A DNA stretch of 64,000 bases, from NCBI GenBank assembly GCA_963702765.1, contig CAVPEB010000051.1, positions 1-64,000 of the forward strand. Direction: 5' to 3'. The position numbers were made by a program, and so were the translations under genes. Position 1 is the stretch's first letter. The number at the start of each line of letters is the position of its first letter. Of the stretch, positions 27,015 through 36,149 are shown in pieces. This DNA is from DATMNR01 sp963702765 (GTDB lineage Bacteria; Chloroflexota; Ktedonobacteria; Ktedonobacterales; Ktedonobacteraceae). The notes beneath the pieces were generated by a model. That model did no database searches, was not told where the DNA came from, and was given only the letters and a program-made list of their open reading frames with translations.

Positions 27015-28250
27015 ATGATGCAGTGGGACTCTTATTTTGCCAAGCGAACGGAAATGACGACACGCTCGACTATTCGTGAGCTGCTTAAGTACACTATCCA
27101 GCCAGAAGTGATCTCCTTCGCAGGGGGATTACCAGCGCCAGAGCTTTTCCCCGTCGAGCGCATTCGACAAGCCACCAACACAGTCCTTACTCAACACGGC
27201 CCAGAAGCCCTGCAATATAGTACCACCGAAGGTATGCCGGAACTGAGAAGCTTCCTGGCTCAGCGGCTCTCAAGCGAGACTCTCAGTGTCAAGCCGGAGA
27301 ACATCATGATCGTCACCGGATCACAGCAGGCACTGGACCTCATTGCTCGCCTCTTCGTGAACGAGCACGATCGCGTAATCCTTGAAAACCCAACCTACCT
27401 CGGTATGCTTCAGACCCTGAAGCCCTACGATCTGACGTATCTGCCTGTCACTACAGACGATGATGGCATGAGGATTGAGGCTCTCCCAGAGTTGTTACGT
27501 CAACAACCCAAGTTGATGTATGTCGTGCCCACCTACCAAAATCCACAGGGGACCACTCTGGTCAAGGAGAGACGGCTCGACCTCATTCACATGTTAGAGC
27601 CATTTCCCGTACCCCTTGTGGAGGACAATCCGTATAGCGAACTCTGCTACACGGGTGAGATCGAGCCGTCTCTGATGGAGCTTGATGCACAAAGTCTGGG
27701 GATCAGAGAACTCAATGGGCGAGTCATTTACACCAGTACATTCTCCAAAATACTGAGTCCAGGTCTACGTGTCGGGTGGATTGCTGCTCCACTGGCAGTC
27801 ATAGACAAGCTGGTGGCAGTAAAGCAGGGTACTGACTTGCATACCAGTACCTTTGTGCAGTATATCATCAATGAAGTCGTACGTGATGGCTTTCTAGAAA
27901 GCCATATTGCTCAGCTGAGAATAACGTATCGTGAACGGCGTGACATCATGCTGGCAGCCATGGAGCACTACTTCCCGCAAGAGGTAAGCTGGTCACATCC
28001 TGCCGGGGGCTTATTCTTAATGGTGTACATGCCGCAGTACCTCGATGCGCAAGAACTGCTCCAAGAAGCATTGGCGTACAAGGTTGCCTTTGTGCCTGGT
28101 GTTGATTTTCACGTTGGCAATACCGGGCATAACACCTTTCGGTTGAACTTTTCCCATGAGAGTCCACCCATGATCGAGGAAGGAATGAAGAGACTTGGCC
28201 AGTTACTCAAAAACGCTATTCAACAAAGGGATATTCCTCTCCGAGTTTGA
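27015..28250 (+). CDS. class I aminotransferase, 2-aminoadipate/LysN-like
   Basis: 411 residues, PLP fold-type I. LKYTIQPEVISFAGGLPAPELFP and LQYSTTEGMPELRSFLAQRL are typical of the 2-aminoadipate/MocR-C-terminal group; VTGSQQALDL binds the cofactor phosphate; YVVPTYQNPQG; the Schiff-base Lys in STFSKILSPGLRVGW; the late Arg in NTFRLNFS binds the substrate carboxylate. No HTH domain, so an enzyme and not a MocR regulator. AAAGGAG precedes the double ATG at 27015/27018. Likely role: amino-acid transamination with 2-oxoglutarate. Confidence 0.92.
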   Translation: MMQWDSYFAKRTEMTTRSTIRELLKYTIQPEVISFAGGLPAPELFPVERIRQATNTVLTQHGPEALQYSTTEGMPELRSFLAQRLSSETLSVKPENIMIVTGSQQALDLIARLFVNEHDRVILENPTYLGMLQTLKPYDLTYLPVTTDDDGMRIEALPELLRQQPKLMYVVPTYQNPQGTTLVKERRLDLIHMLEPFPVPLVEDNPYSELCYTGEIEPSLMELDAQSLGIRELNGRVIYTSTFSKILSPGLRVGWIAAPLAVIDKLVAVKQGTDLHTSTFVQYIINEVVRDGFLESHIAQLRITYRERRDIMLAAMEHYFPQEVSWSHPAGGLFLMVYMPQYLDAQELLQEALAYKVAFVPGVDFHVGNTGHNTFRLNFSHESPPMIEEGMKRLGQLLKNAIQQRDIPLRV

Positions 28251-28434
28251 GTTGGTAATGACGCATCTATGTGAAAAGGGATGAGCCATTGTCGGCAACC
28301 GGAGTATGCTTACAATCTAACCAGCACGACTTTGTGAGACTTTCACGAAGAGGGCCTGTCAGTGCATTTGTGACGGAAAAGGTAGGGTAAGAGGCCGGGT
28401 CCTGGTTACCCAGGAACACCAACCCCTCCCCTCC

Positions 28435-28470
28435 GAACAGTGCTTGCACGTTTCCGCGCACACTGCTCTC
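28435..28470 (-). ncRNA. group II intron domain V
   Basis: Minus-strand hairpin GAGCAGTGTGCGCG, GAAA tetraloop, CGTGCAAGCACTGTTC, with the catalytic AGC triad and the two-base AA bulge, as in domain V of bacterial group II introns. Confidence 0.87.
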
Positions 28471-28492
28471 CAAGAGCCGCTACAGTCTTTGT

Positions 28493-30340
28493 TTAGCATG
28501 GAAGATACGCCAGATGGGAGAGTTTGAGACCATCGTACTCTCCTCGGTGGATCTTCCGGTGACAGTCCGAGCAGACCGGGACTTGCTTGCGGTTCATGGC
28601 TCGCAAGAGTCGATTGAAGCCGGTCGCGACCCGTTTGTTGCTCAGTTTCCGAATATGTCGGATATGGTGCATCTCAATCTGTTTCTGGATTTCGCCACAA
28701 ATACAACAGGATTTTCCTAACTTGGAGCGAGTTCGGAGACGGACCAGGGTTCGCACAACGTCCATGTTGTCCTGGGTTCCCCCTTGAAAGGCCAGCCTGT
28801 TTTTCGTCCAGTCTCGGTTGAGATAAAAACAGACCTGACGATCCGCCTTTCCTCCCTGCCCTTTGATGAGAAGTGAGAGGTCTTTCCCAAAGCGCTGAAA
28901 GACCTGTGGGACGGAGATCTTGTATTTCTGCGCCAGCGTCTTTGCGAGCGAGAATTTGAGGATATACTGAATGCGGGAGTATTGTTTCCAGTTGTCTACA
29001 AAGCGGTAGTAGTTCTGAAGACCACGGTTAACGCTGCTGTAAAGCTGGATGATCTGGTCCGCATCCAGGGAAGTCCACAATCCTTTGGCTATCGGTTCTC
29101 CTGTCCCTGTACAGAAACCGCGCTCTTTCAGTCGTTTCAGCACCTTCTCTATGGGGGCTTTCATGATGGTTGCCCATCCTGTGCTTCGTCGTTGAATTAT
29201 TTTGCCCTTGCTGGTCTTTTGCAGCACGACTTTGGCTTCCCCGCCATTGCCAATGGTCAGAATGGTTCCCAAGAAGAATGCCTCTTCGGTTTGTGCGTGA
29301 GTGACGCGCGTTTTCTCTTCGCTGAGGGTGAGCTTGAGGTGATCGTGGAGAAAGGTTTTCACCAGTTCCTTGATCTGCTCTGCTGTGGCGCGGCTTCCGC
29401 ACAGCCCAATGAGCCAATCGTCCGCATATCTCAGGTATTTTATCCTGCAAAATGTGGGATCGTTGACCGTTTTGGAGGGGGTTGCTCGGATCTGTTTCAG
29501 GATCGTTCTAAACGCTTTGGTTTTTGTTGCTCCCCGTGCTACCAGCCGGTTTTTCTCACGGATGAGTCGAACGTATTCAGGATTGTCCCGTTTTCTGGTC
29601 CCTTTTTCGTATGTTTTCTTCACTTCCTCGCTATATTCGTCAAGTTCATGAAGATACACATTTGCCAGTATTGGGCTGATAATTCCGCCCTGGGGGGAAC
29701 CAATCAGGCTTTCCTTTTTGCTTCCGTGCAGGTCCATATATCCTGCTTTCAGTAATTTCCAGATGAGGTTGAGAAACCGCTCATCCTGGATTTTCTTGCT
29801 CAGGGTGCGGAATAAGACCTGGTGATCGAGTTCGTCGAAGCAGGCACGTATGTCTCCTTCTATGTACCAGTTCACCCCGGTCCAGTGGGTGCGGACCTCC
29901 CGTAAAGCGGTATGGCAACTACGCTGTGGCCGAAATCCGTGGCTGGTTTCCTGGAAGTAGGGAGCGTTGGGGCTGTCGTAGATGGCTTCCAGGATCAGAT
30001 GCATGACCTCCTGGACGACTTTGTCCCGGACACAGGGAATGCCGAGTTTGCGCATCTTCCCGTTCGGCTTCGGAATGAACTGCTGCCGGACGGGGCGAAA
30101 GCGAAATTGTTCGGTTCTCATCTCCCCAATGATCTCGCGGATTGAGGCGAGAGAGAAGCCATCCAGCGTTTCTTCGTCCGTACCCGGCGTCATATTGCCG
30201 GGTTTGGACTTGATCCGCTCGTAGGCGATGATGTAGAGATCTTCCTGATACATCAGTCGATACAGATCGTGATTGGTCCACTGTCGATTGCTATTCAGTT
30301 GTTGTAGGCGCTCCAGTCGCGCGATGGTCTTCTGGCTCAT
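28493..30340 (-). CDS. ltrA: group II intron reverse transcriptase/maturase
   Basis: 615 residues from ATG 30340, nine bases after AGGAGG. RT domains: RQQFIPKPNGKMRKLGIP, SHGFRPQRSCHTAL, GDIRACFDELDH, GSPQGGIISPILANVYLHELD and the catalytic YADD in LRYADDWLIG. It continues with the maturase X domain, and ends in an HNH endonuclease: CCICGEIQKQIEMHHIRHIRK with the second zinc pair CSDCHRKIH. It lies inside domain IV of its intron and looks fully functional. The endonuclease allows target-primed insertion. Confidence 0.95.
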   Translation of the reverse strand: MSQKTIARLERLQQLNSNRQWTNHDLYRLMYQEDLYIIAYERIKSKPGNMTPGTDEETLDGFSLASIREIIGEMRTEQFRFRPVRQQFIPKPNGKMRKLGIPCVRDKVVQEVMHLILEAIYDSPNAPYFQETSHGFRPQRSCHTALREVRTHWTGVNWYIEGDIRACFDELDHQVLFRTLSKKIQDERFLNLIWKLLKAGYMDLHGSKKESLIGSPQGGIISPILANVYLHELDEYSEEVKKTYEKGTRKRDNPEYVRLIREKNRLVARGATKTKAFRTILKQIRATPSKTVNDPTFCRIKYLRYADDWLIGLCGSRATAEQIKELVKTFLHDHLKLTLSEEKTRVTHAQTEEAFFLGTILTIGNGGEAKVVLQKTSKGKIIQRRSTGWATIMKAPIEKVLKRLKERGFCTGTGEPIAKGLWTSLDADQIIQLYSSVNRGLQNYYRFVDNWKQYSRIQYILKFSLAKTLAQKYKISVPQVFQRFGKDLSLLIKGQGGKADRQVCFYLNRDWTKNRLAFQGGTQDNMDVVRTLVRLRTRSKLGKSCCICGEIQKQIEMHHIRHIRKLSNKRVATGFNRLLRAMNRKQVPVCSDCHRKIHRGEYDGLKLSHLAYLPC

Positions 30341-31103
30341 CCGAGCCAACCTCCTTTGAATGAAGCATGCTCTGTGTAGAGTCCTTCCCCATGTCTCTCC
30401 CATTGCGGAGAGCATTTGAGTACTATGACTCCTCCGTCGCCTTGCGCTTTACAGCGTTTAGGCGATCCCCAAGTTACCCTTGATCGTCGGTCTATCCGTA
30501 GGTGTCCCGTTTGTCATTCCCTTCTCCTTGAAGGTTGGCTCTGATGCAGGCTGTATGAACGCATCGTACCTTTCGTTCATACCATCAGATGCGGGCAATC
30601 ACACCCTCCCGCAGAACAGGCATCGTCCGCCGTGACTGGGCTTCAAGCAATCCAGCCTTCACCATAGATAGCCTCGCTGCCTGCCCTCTGGCCCCTGGTG
30701 CTAGGGCTTCAACAGGCTTTTCCACTTCATGCTACTGTTCCCCTGAGCCTTTCGGTCAGAGGTAAGAAGCTGCTTTACTCACCTTGCCTGAGTGAGGCGG
30801 CAATCCTTGCCGCAGACGGTCCTGGGCCTCTTTGGGCGCACTACGATGTACCATATAACTGAGGCTGAGCTGGCCCATTTTCTTTTTCCATGCTTTTCCA
30901 TGCATGGAAAGCATGTCATTCTCCTCTAAGAGAGAGCCGTTTTTACCTGTGAACACCTTGACACTCTACTGTGCTTTGGAAGAAGACAAAGCTCTTCGAG
31001 ATATGTAGAGAAGCCTCTGAAGTCATCTTCGCCAAATCTCAACTGTAGTTATATGGTAGGGCGTATCTTTTGGTCAGTTTCGCACCGATAGGCCGACGCC
31101 GTC

Positions 31104-31226
31104 ACCCGCAGGCCTGCTCCGCGACAACGGGAACAAGGTGAAAGCCGCCGGTGGCTCGGCATGTCCCGGGCGACCATCTGCCGGAAGATCCGCGAGTACG
31201 GCATCGTCGCCCTGGCGGGCGTCTGA
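31104..31226 (+). pseudogene. C-terminal fragment of a Fis-type HTH regulator
   Basis: Reads LRDNGNKVKAA and, after a one-base shift near 31146, RRWLGMSRATICRKIREYGI, ending at TGA 31224-31226. This is the Fis-like helix-turn-helix that closes many GAF/sigma-54-type or acetoin-type activators. All upstream domains are missing. The piece is much richer in G and C than its surroundings and converges with the next gene, which is equally GC-rich, so both probably arrived together. Confidence 0.6.
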
Positions 31227-31232
31227 CCAGGC

Positions 31233-31520
31233 TCAGGTTCGGGCAGATGCGGAGTGAACGATAGTGAGGTACCAGTAGCCACCCGCGAGATTCAGCGCCC
31301 CAAGAACCAGGAAGAAGGCTGCCCATCCGTAGACGCCGTACGAGAGGCACACGATGCCCGCGGCGGCCGCGACACTGCCACCGATAATACGCGTGACCCC
31401 AGAGAAGCGGAGACGGCGATACTCCCATGGGTTGATCAGGCGGTGCGTTCCGGATCGAAGGGGAGATGCCCACCACCCGCGCAGGCCTTTCGCAGCGGTG
31501 TTGTCGTTGGATGCGTTCAT
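31233..31520 (-). CDS. small membrane protein in a GC-rich patch
   Basis: 95 residues; perfect AGGAGG seven bases before ATG 31520. An N-terminal Trp/Arg-rich part (LRGWWASPLRSGTHRLINPWEYRRLR) is followed by two membrane segments (about 45-65 and 68-88). Codon choice strongly favours G/C in third position, unlike neighbours, which points to transfer from a high-GC bacterium. Family not recognised. Confidence 0.65.
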   Translation of the reverse strand: MNASNDNTAAKGLRGWWASPLRSGTHRLINPWEYRRLRFSGVTRIIGGSVAAAAGIVCLSYGVYGWAAFFLVLGALNLAGGYWYLTIVHSASART

Positions 31521-32002
31521 CGGGATGCCTCCTGGGTTGTTTTAGATCTCGTCCATTCATACCAACTATGGGTAGTATTGCACAAACTGGGAAAAAATGC
31601 CATGTGGCTTTCGTGTATATATCGCTTATGCAGGCTAATCATTCGTTTTAATCCTCCCCTTTTTACCCCGATCTTTGTGCGATTTTTGGGAAATGCGATT
31701 TAGCAACTTACGTTGCTAAATCAACCTCTTTGAAAAAGTAGATGGCGTATTTTCCCTATTTGTTCCTTTTTACCCAATATGCAAATAACCCTACGAGCAT
31801 ACCGTTTTGCGGGACGACTGAACTTCTCCCACTGGGGACAGTTCTCGTCGAGCTACGACTTTATGAGATTCAACAAAGTGATTATTCGATAAAAACATTG
31901 CAGGATTAAAGACGTATGGGCAAAAGTTTTATGAGGTTCACCATTGAAGAGTTGTATAATATACCTGAATCTTGAATGGAACAAAGCTAGGAGAATGACT
32001 CT
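31521..32002. other. gene-free region with a hairpin
   Basis: 480 bases, AT-rich, no ORF with a start signal. Contains the perfect hairpin GATTTAGCAAC-TTAC-GTTGCTAAATC (31697-31722). A TATAAT at about 31957 may be the -10 of the next gene. Confidence 0.5.
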
Positions 32003-32341
32003 GTGATAACAATCAGTGATGAATTTATGCGGCAGATGCTGACCACTACCAGGAAGTATTGTGTTGTCATTACGAAAATTGGACCAGAGAGAAATCAGGA
32101 AGGTGCGGAAAAAATCATTTGGGAACACGTACGAAGAAATTTTACCCTTCGCGCAGAAGGAATGTTATCTATTGTGTGTCCTATCTCTGATGGGAGCGAT
32201 GTTACAGGTGTAGGGATTTTTAATGCTGATGTCGAAGAAGTAAAAGAGATCATGGACGAGGACCCAGGTGTTAAAGCTGGAGTTATTGCTTATGAAATCC
32301 ATGCCAGTCGCAGTTTTCCTGGAGATTGCTTACCAAATTAA
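32003..32341 (+). CDS. YciI-like domain protein
   Basis: 112 residues from GTG 32003, nine bases after AGGAG. The central part (CVVITKIGPERNQEGAEKIIWEHVRRNFTLRAEG ... GVGIFNADVEEVKEIMDEDPGVKAGVIAYEIH) follows the YciI ferredoxin-like fold pattern, with the His in the helix and the late Asp-Pro. These are small proteins of mostly unknown role; some act as dehydrochlorinases. Spaced 18 bases from the next gene, likely an operon. Confidence 0.68.
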   Translation: MITISDEFMRQMLTTTRKYCVVITKIGPERNQEGAEKIIWEHVRRNFTLRAEGMLSIVCPISDGSDVTGVGIFNADVEEVKEIMDEDPGVKAGVIAYEIHASRSFPGDCLPN

Positions 32342-32359
32342 AATTAGGAGGATTTGCAT

Positions 32360-33493
32360 ATGGACAGCCAGGAACCGCCAATCGAACAACCAGGAGAAGA
32401 AACACCACCTGAACAACAACCAGCAGAAAAGCGTGAGATCAATCCTGATCCACGTGAGCAACCACGATCCGACATAGCAGAGCCGCAAATGCCATCTCAA
32501 GGCTATCTATCCCAAGGGAATGTTCCTCCGCAAGGTTACCCTCCACCACAACAGGGATTTGTACCACCACAAGGCTATCCTTCTCAAGGTTACCCTCCAC
32601 CACAACAAGGCTTTCCTCCTTCTCAAGGATATCCCCCACAACAGGGATATTATCCTGGACCAGGAGTAGCACCACGCAGGAGTAGAGGTCCATGGTTGGG
32701 GTGTTTAATTGCATTCATCATCATTCTGGTTCTTTGTTCAGGTGGATCTATCGTTGGAACACTTCTTGGATTTGGTCTTGGTATTGGAGGATCCTTTAGA
32801 AACAGTGTGACCGAACCAGCTCAAACATTCACAGTCAGCACAAATCCATCGCCTGTGCTGACGCTCACAAGCGATGGAGGTTCAGTCACTGTCAATAGAG
32901 GAAGCGCCAACAATCGCATAATTGTCCAGGCAAAAAAGTACGCAAGCTTCGGGGGTAACCTGAACAATGTTCAGATCAATTACGGCCTGAGCGGAAACAC
33001 GTTAACAGTGGCAGCCAGTAATTCAGGTATGTTCAACTTTTTCAATGCAACGAATGTTGATTTCATAGTCACTGTTCCAAATACTACCGACCTGCAAATA
33101 CATACGAATGCAGGAAGTATTAACGTAAATGGCGTTAATGGGAAAATGTCGCTCACGAGCAACGCTGGTAGTATTGTGGCAACGCAATCTTCGCTGACAG
33201 GAAGTTCAACATTCAAGACGAATGCTGGCAGTGTCAACTTCAACGGCTCTATCGGCTCAACTGGAACATATGACTTCGAGACTAATGCCGGGTCAATCGA
33301 TATGACTCTATCGGGAAACCCTAGTTTTCATCTGAACGCTAATACCAATGTTGGTTCGATCAATACGAGCTTTCCTGTGACTGTGAACCGTAATACTGTC
33401 GGTGCTACAGCTAATGGTGATGTAGGTACAGCCCCACAGGCGACTTTGACATTAAAGACCAATGCGGGTTCGATTAATTTGAATAAAGGTTGA
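32360..33493 (+). CDS. membrane protein with PQG-rich repeats and DUF4097-like beta domain
   Basis: 377 residues from ATG 32360, eight bases after AGGAGG. A charged Pro/Glu/Gln N-terminus leads into imperfect repeats of QGYPPPQQGF type (about 50-105), then one membrane segment (about 115-138), and a C-terminal beta-helix-like domain with repeated NAGSI motifs (TNAGSINVNGVNG, SNAGSIVATQSS, TNAGSVNFNGS, TNAGSIDMTLSG, TNAGSINLNKG). The latter fits the DUF4097 beta-strand-repeat group, found also in LiaX-like stress proteins. Probably outside the cell; sensing or surface role is inference. Confidence 0.8.
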   Translation: MDSQEPPIEQPGEETPPEQQPAEKREINPDPREQPRSDIAEPQMPSQGYLSQGNVPPQGYPPPQQGFVPPQGYPSQGYPPPQQGFPPSQGYPPQQGYYPGPGVAPRRSRGPWLGCLIAFIIILVLCSGGSIVGTLLGFGLGIGGSFRNSVTEPAQTFTVSTNPSPVLTLTSDGGSVTVNRGSANNRIIVQAKKYASFGGNLNNVQINYGLSGNTLTVAASNSGMFNFFNATNVDFIVTVPNTTDLQIHTNAGSINVNGVNGKMSLTSNAGSIVATQSSLTGSSTFKTNAGSVNFNGSIGSTGTYDFETNAGSIDMTLSGNPSFHLNANTNVGSINTSFPVTVNRNTVGATANGDVGTAPQATLTLKTNAGSINLNKG

Positions 33494-33595
33494 GGGAGGT
33501 TGGGTGACCATAAAGGCCCACACATCCTCACATCACCGCCCTCACCCCTACGCATGGTGATAAGTAATATTGGGCGATTCTTGCGATTACCCTGC

Positions 33596-34684
33596 TCATG
33601 AATAGTCGAGGTCAATATTCACAGGTATATTAAGGAATGCGCTATAGCGGCTTGCTGATTCGACCAGGGCACGAGACTCGGCTTTGGTCAGCGTGGTAAA
33701 GAGACTTGGGGTAAGAGTGACTGAGTCCTTTTTAATCGTGCGCTTCCAGGTGCCGACAACCAGACCATCCAGAACAATCGTGGGGTTGAGGACATTACCC
33801 GGAGTGCCAAACTTTTCCGCATCTGACATATCGAATATGGCGCTGCGATCTGTATAGCCTACAGTATATTCGTCAAAGTTTGGCAATAAGTATATCGGCT
33901 GAGATAGATCTTTTGCTGATGGAATAGAAGCCGAATGCCAGTAGGTCTGACCATCTATAACTTCGTGTATAAGTTGAGATGTAACCACTTCGAGGCCAAT
34001 CCTTGCGTCAGCTACAGTCAGTCCTGACCACCATACAAAATCTTGCAAGGTTGCCGGACCATGACTCGTAAAGTAACGCCCGGCCAGTTCAGCCAACGAT
34101 TCTTCACGATCCAATGTCCTGGCTTGTGGCGCACGCTCATCGAGCAGGGCATAAGTGAACTGCTTACCCCGTCTCCCGCCACTACAAATAATCCCGTCTA
34201 ATTCAGCTCGCATTATGATATAGGTGAAACGTTGTAAATCATCTGTAACAAGGCCGACTCGCTGAAGCACTGACATAAGTTCCGGACGAGTAAGCTGCTT
34301 ACCGCCTTGCAATGCTTTTGCAAGGACGACATTACTGTGTGAAAAAACAGTATCATCCAGGCCAAGGGTGCGGTAATAATAGGCGCTCGCTGCGATAATG
34401 CGCGGAGCGGTAAGTGCGAGCATCCAGCGAATATCGGCAGGTAAGACAAAATGCCAGGTGGGCCGTAATATATGGGTACGCAGAATAGTCCCATCAGTGA
34501 AAGCTTGCTCAATAAATGCATCGGTAGCGTTTTGCATCCGCAACCCGAGTGCCCATTTTGCGGCGGCATAATCCTGGGCCTGGACAGCGCACAACCATTT
34601 CACCACTTCGTCAGCTTTCTCAAACTTTTGCTGCGTGATGAGTTGGTTATGAAGGCGCTGGTATGCAATTTTCAGATTTGTCAT
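33596..34684 (-). CDS. winged-helix DNA-binding-domain protein (HTH_42/YcaQ type)
   Basis: 362 residues. AYQRLHNQLI, VVKWLCAVQAQDYAAAKWALGLRM, THILRPTWHFVLPADIRWML and LLPNFDEYTVGYTDRS are typical of the winged-helix family whose YcaQ/AlkX relatives unhook DNA crosslinks or related adducts. The exact branch is closer to actinobacterial 'winged helix DNA-binding domain-containing protein', which is uncharacterised. Single gene, no operon. Confidence 0.85.
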   Translation of the reverse strand: MTNLKIAYQRLHNQLITQQKFEKADEVVKWLCAVQAQDYAAAKWALGLRMQNATDAFIEQAFTDGTILRTHILRPTWHFVLPADIRWMLALTAPRIIAASAYYYRTLGLDDTVFSHSNVVLAKALQGGKQLTRPELMSVLQRVGLVTDDLQRFTYIIMRAELDGIICSGGRRGKQFTYALLDERAPQARTLDREESLAELAGRYFTSHGPATLQDFVWWSGLTVADARIGLEVVTSQLIHEVIDGQTYWHSASIPSAKDLSQPIYLLPNFDEYTVGYTDRSAIFDMSDAEKFGTPGNVLNPTIVLDGLVVGTWKRTIKKDSVTLTPSLFTTLTKAESRALVESASRYSAFLNIPVNIDLDYS

Positions 34685-34916
34685 GAGTTATCAGTCTTCT
34701 ACTAGTCCGTCAAGTTTCAATAGGTTGTCGAGCCGGACACCCGCTGGCACCTATCCGTCTCACCAACGCTGCTCCACAGCTACCCTACGGGTCAGGTGAG
34801 ACGCAAGGAGAAGGGGTGTCCCTACATGTCATACGATCACATGAAGCTTGACAAGCTACTATAGCACACCTTTATTGACAAGGAACAGAAAGAGACAGAG
34901 AAATAGACTTCAAAAG
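34685..34916. other. intergenic gap with an inverted repeat
   Basis: Contains ATCCGTCTCACC and later GGTGAGACGC, and the pair GGACACCC...GGGTGTCC (34734-34819). These are fold-back features like the other dispersed repeats. No gene. Confidence 0.45.
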
Positions 34917-35754
34917 CTAATCGATGCGCGGCGGCCCTTGTTGAATGCGCTGGCGCAGTTCCTCGATAGGAGGGAAGGACCAGCGGCTCTCAGTCCACCA
35001 GGTAGCTCCTGCCTCGGCATAGGGTACGCACGATCTCCCTGGCTCGTTGCTGGTCATCGCCTGGGGTCTCTCCTTCCTGCACAATGTCGAAGGGTGTGGT
35101 AAGGCTGCGATTCTGATCAATATAGGCTTTCATCGTCCGTATATCCTCTGGAGTGATCGTCGCGGGTGCATCCCCGTCAGTGATTTTGCCTGGAAGAAGC
35201 CCGTCATAGCGCAGAACCCTTCGCATCGATTTCTGGCTGGGCCAGGCTCCGACGACCCAGATGGGGATGCGTGGTGACTGTACGGGAGGAGGCAAAAAGG
35301 TCATTTCCTCGACGTGATAGTGTTTCCCCTGAAAGCTGAAAGGCTTCCCGCTCCATAAGCCTGTCAGGATTTCGAGACTTTCATCCAGCAATTCGGCTCG
35401 CTGCTTGCGATCTGTAATCTCACCTACCCTGGTAAAGCCACCATCTTCGAGCGCTCCTAACCCTACTGGTAGAATGAGGCGACCGTGCGAGAGGTGATCC
35501 AGTGTGACGGTCTCGCGGGCCAGTTTCCAAGGACGCCTCCGTGAGGGAGGTGTGAGTATCAAACCAAGGCGAACTCGCTTCGTGCGCAGTGCCATCGCGG
35601 CTAACACGATCCACGGATCATACATCGGTCCAGCTTCTTTGATGTATATCCCGTCCCAGTAAAAGACACCGTCCCATCCGGCCTCTTCGGCTTCGTGAGC
35701 AAGCTCAGCTAGCTCGTGAATGTTGCCATGGGGAATAATAAAACCATATTGCAT
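34917..35754 (-). pseudogene. LLM-class flavin-dependent oxidoreductase, C-terminal frameshift
   Basis: Luciferase-like TIM-barrel flavoenzyme, probably F420 or FMN dependent. Frame one from ATG 35754 gives 254 residues: MQYGFIIPHGNIHELAELAHEAEEAGWDGVFYWD, RKRVRLGLILTPPSRRRPWKLARETVTLDHLSHGRL, and PRIPIWVVGAWPSQKSM. Near 35013 the frame shifts by one base: the natural end YAEAGATWWTESRW ... IQQGPPRID lies in another frame and stops at 34917. Correcting one base restores a normal protein of about 278 residues. Could be an assembly error. Confidence 0.82.
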
Positions 35755-36149
35755 TGAACACTCCTTTGCAAAAAGCTGCCTGAATTATCTGCATGGTTTA
35801 GCATATCACGAAAGGCGGACAGAAACGACCCTGATTATGAAGCATTATTGAGAAAAGGCACGAGGACTGGGGCAAGCACGATCCAATCACAAGCCCAATC
35901 CAACCCCTGGGCGCCGCAAGGGCGCAAGGACAGAGGCTGCCTTCATCGTCCCCCAGACGCGGCTGCCCAGTCCATACTATAGACGATGAACCAATGGTGC
36001 GTAACATTCAGTTATCGTCCATGACGATTTGGTTTTACAAGTAAATAAATTCGTATACAGTGGAGGTACGTTAGGGTACACCTGGGTGGTGTTCACAGTT
36101 GATGGTAAGTGAACAATTCACCAACAGAGAACTAAATGGACGTATTTCC
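35755..36149. other. intergenic region with GC-rich repeat
   Basis: 395 bases between two minus-strand genes. Holds GGGCGCCGCAAGGGCGC and CCCCCAGACGCGGCTGCCC (about 35906-35970), related to the 16.3 kb repeat. No supported ORF. Confidence 0.5.

Larger units (their letters stand above)
28382..30841 (-). mobile_element. group II intron, complete
   Basis: About 2.46 kb on the minus strand. The 5' end is GTGCG CCC at 30841; the 3' end follows domain VI at CCCTAC (28387-28382). EBS1 TACGAT (30568-30563) is exactly complementary to IBS1 ATCGTA, the last six bases of the 5' exon. Domain V and an ORF for the maturase lie in the right order. Splicing would join a short reading frame in the flanking exons. 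Ends are from motif matching and could be off by a few bases. Confidence 0.85.

Noticed and set aside
28514..30224. Plus-strand ORFs opposite the maturase
   Set aside because: Shadow frames of a well-supported reverse transcriptase.
31049..31560. Long overlapping minus-strand ORFs in the GC-rich patch
   Set aside because: High GC removes stop codons; only the 95-residue ORF has a ribosome site and membrane segments.
33100..33480. Possible CRISPR or tandem DNA repeat
   Set aside because: The repetition is in protein (NAGSI), with diverged codons and irregular spacing.
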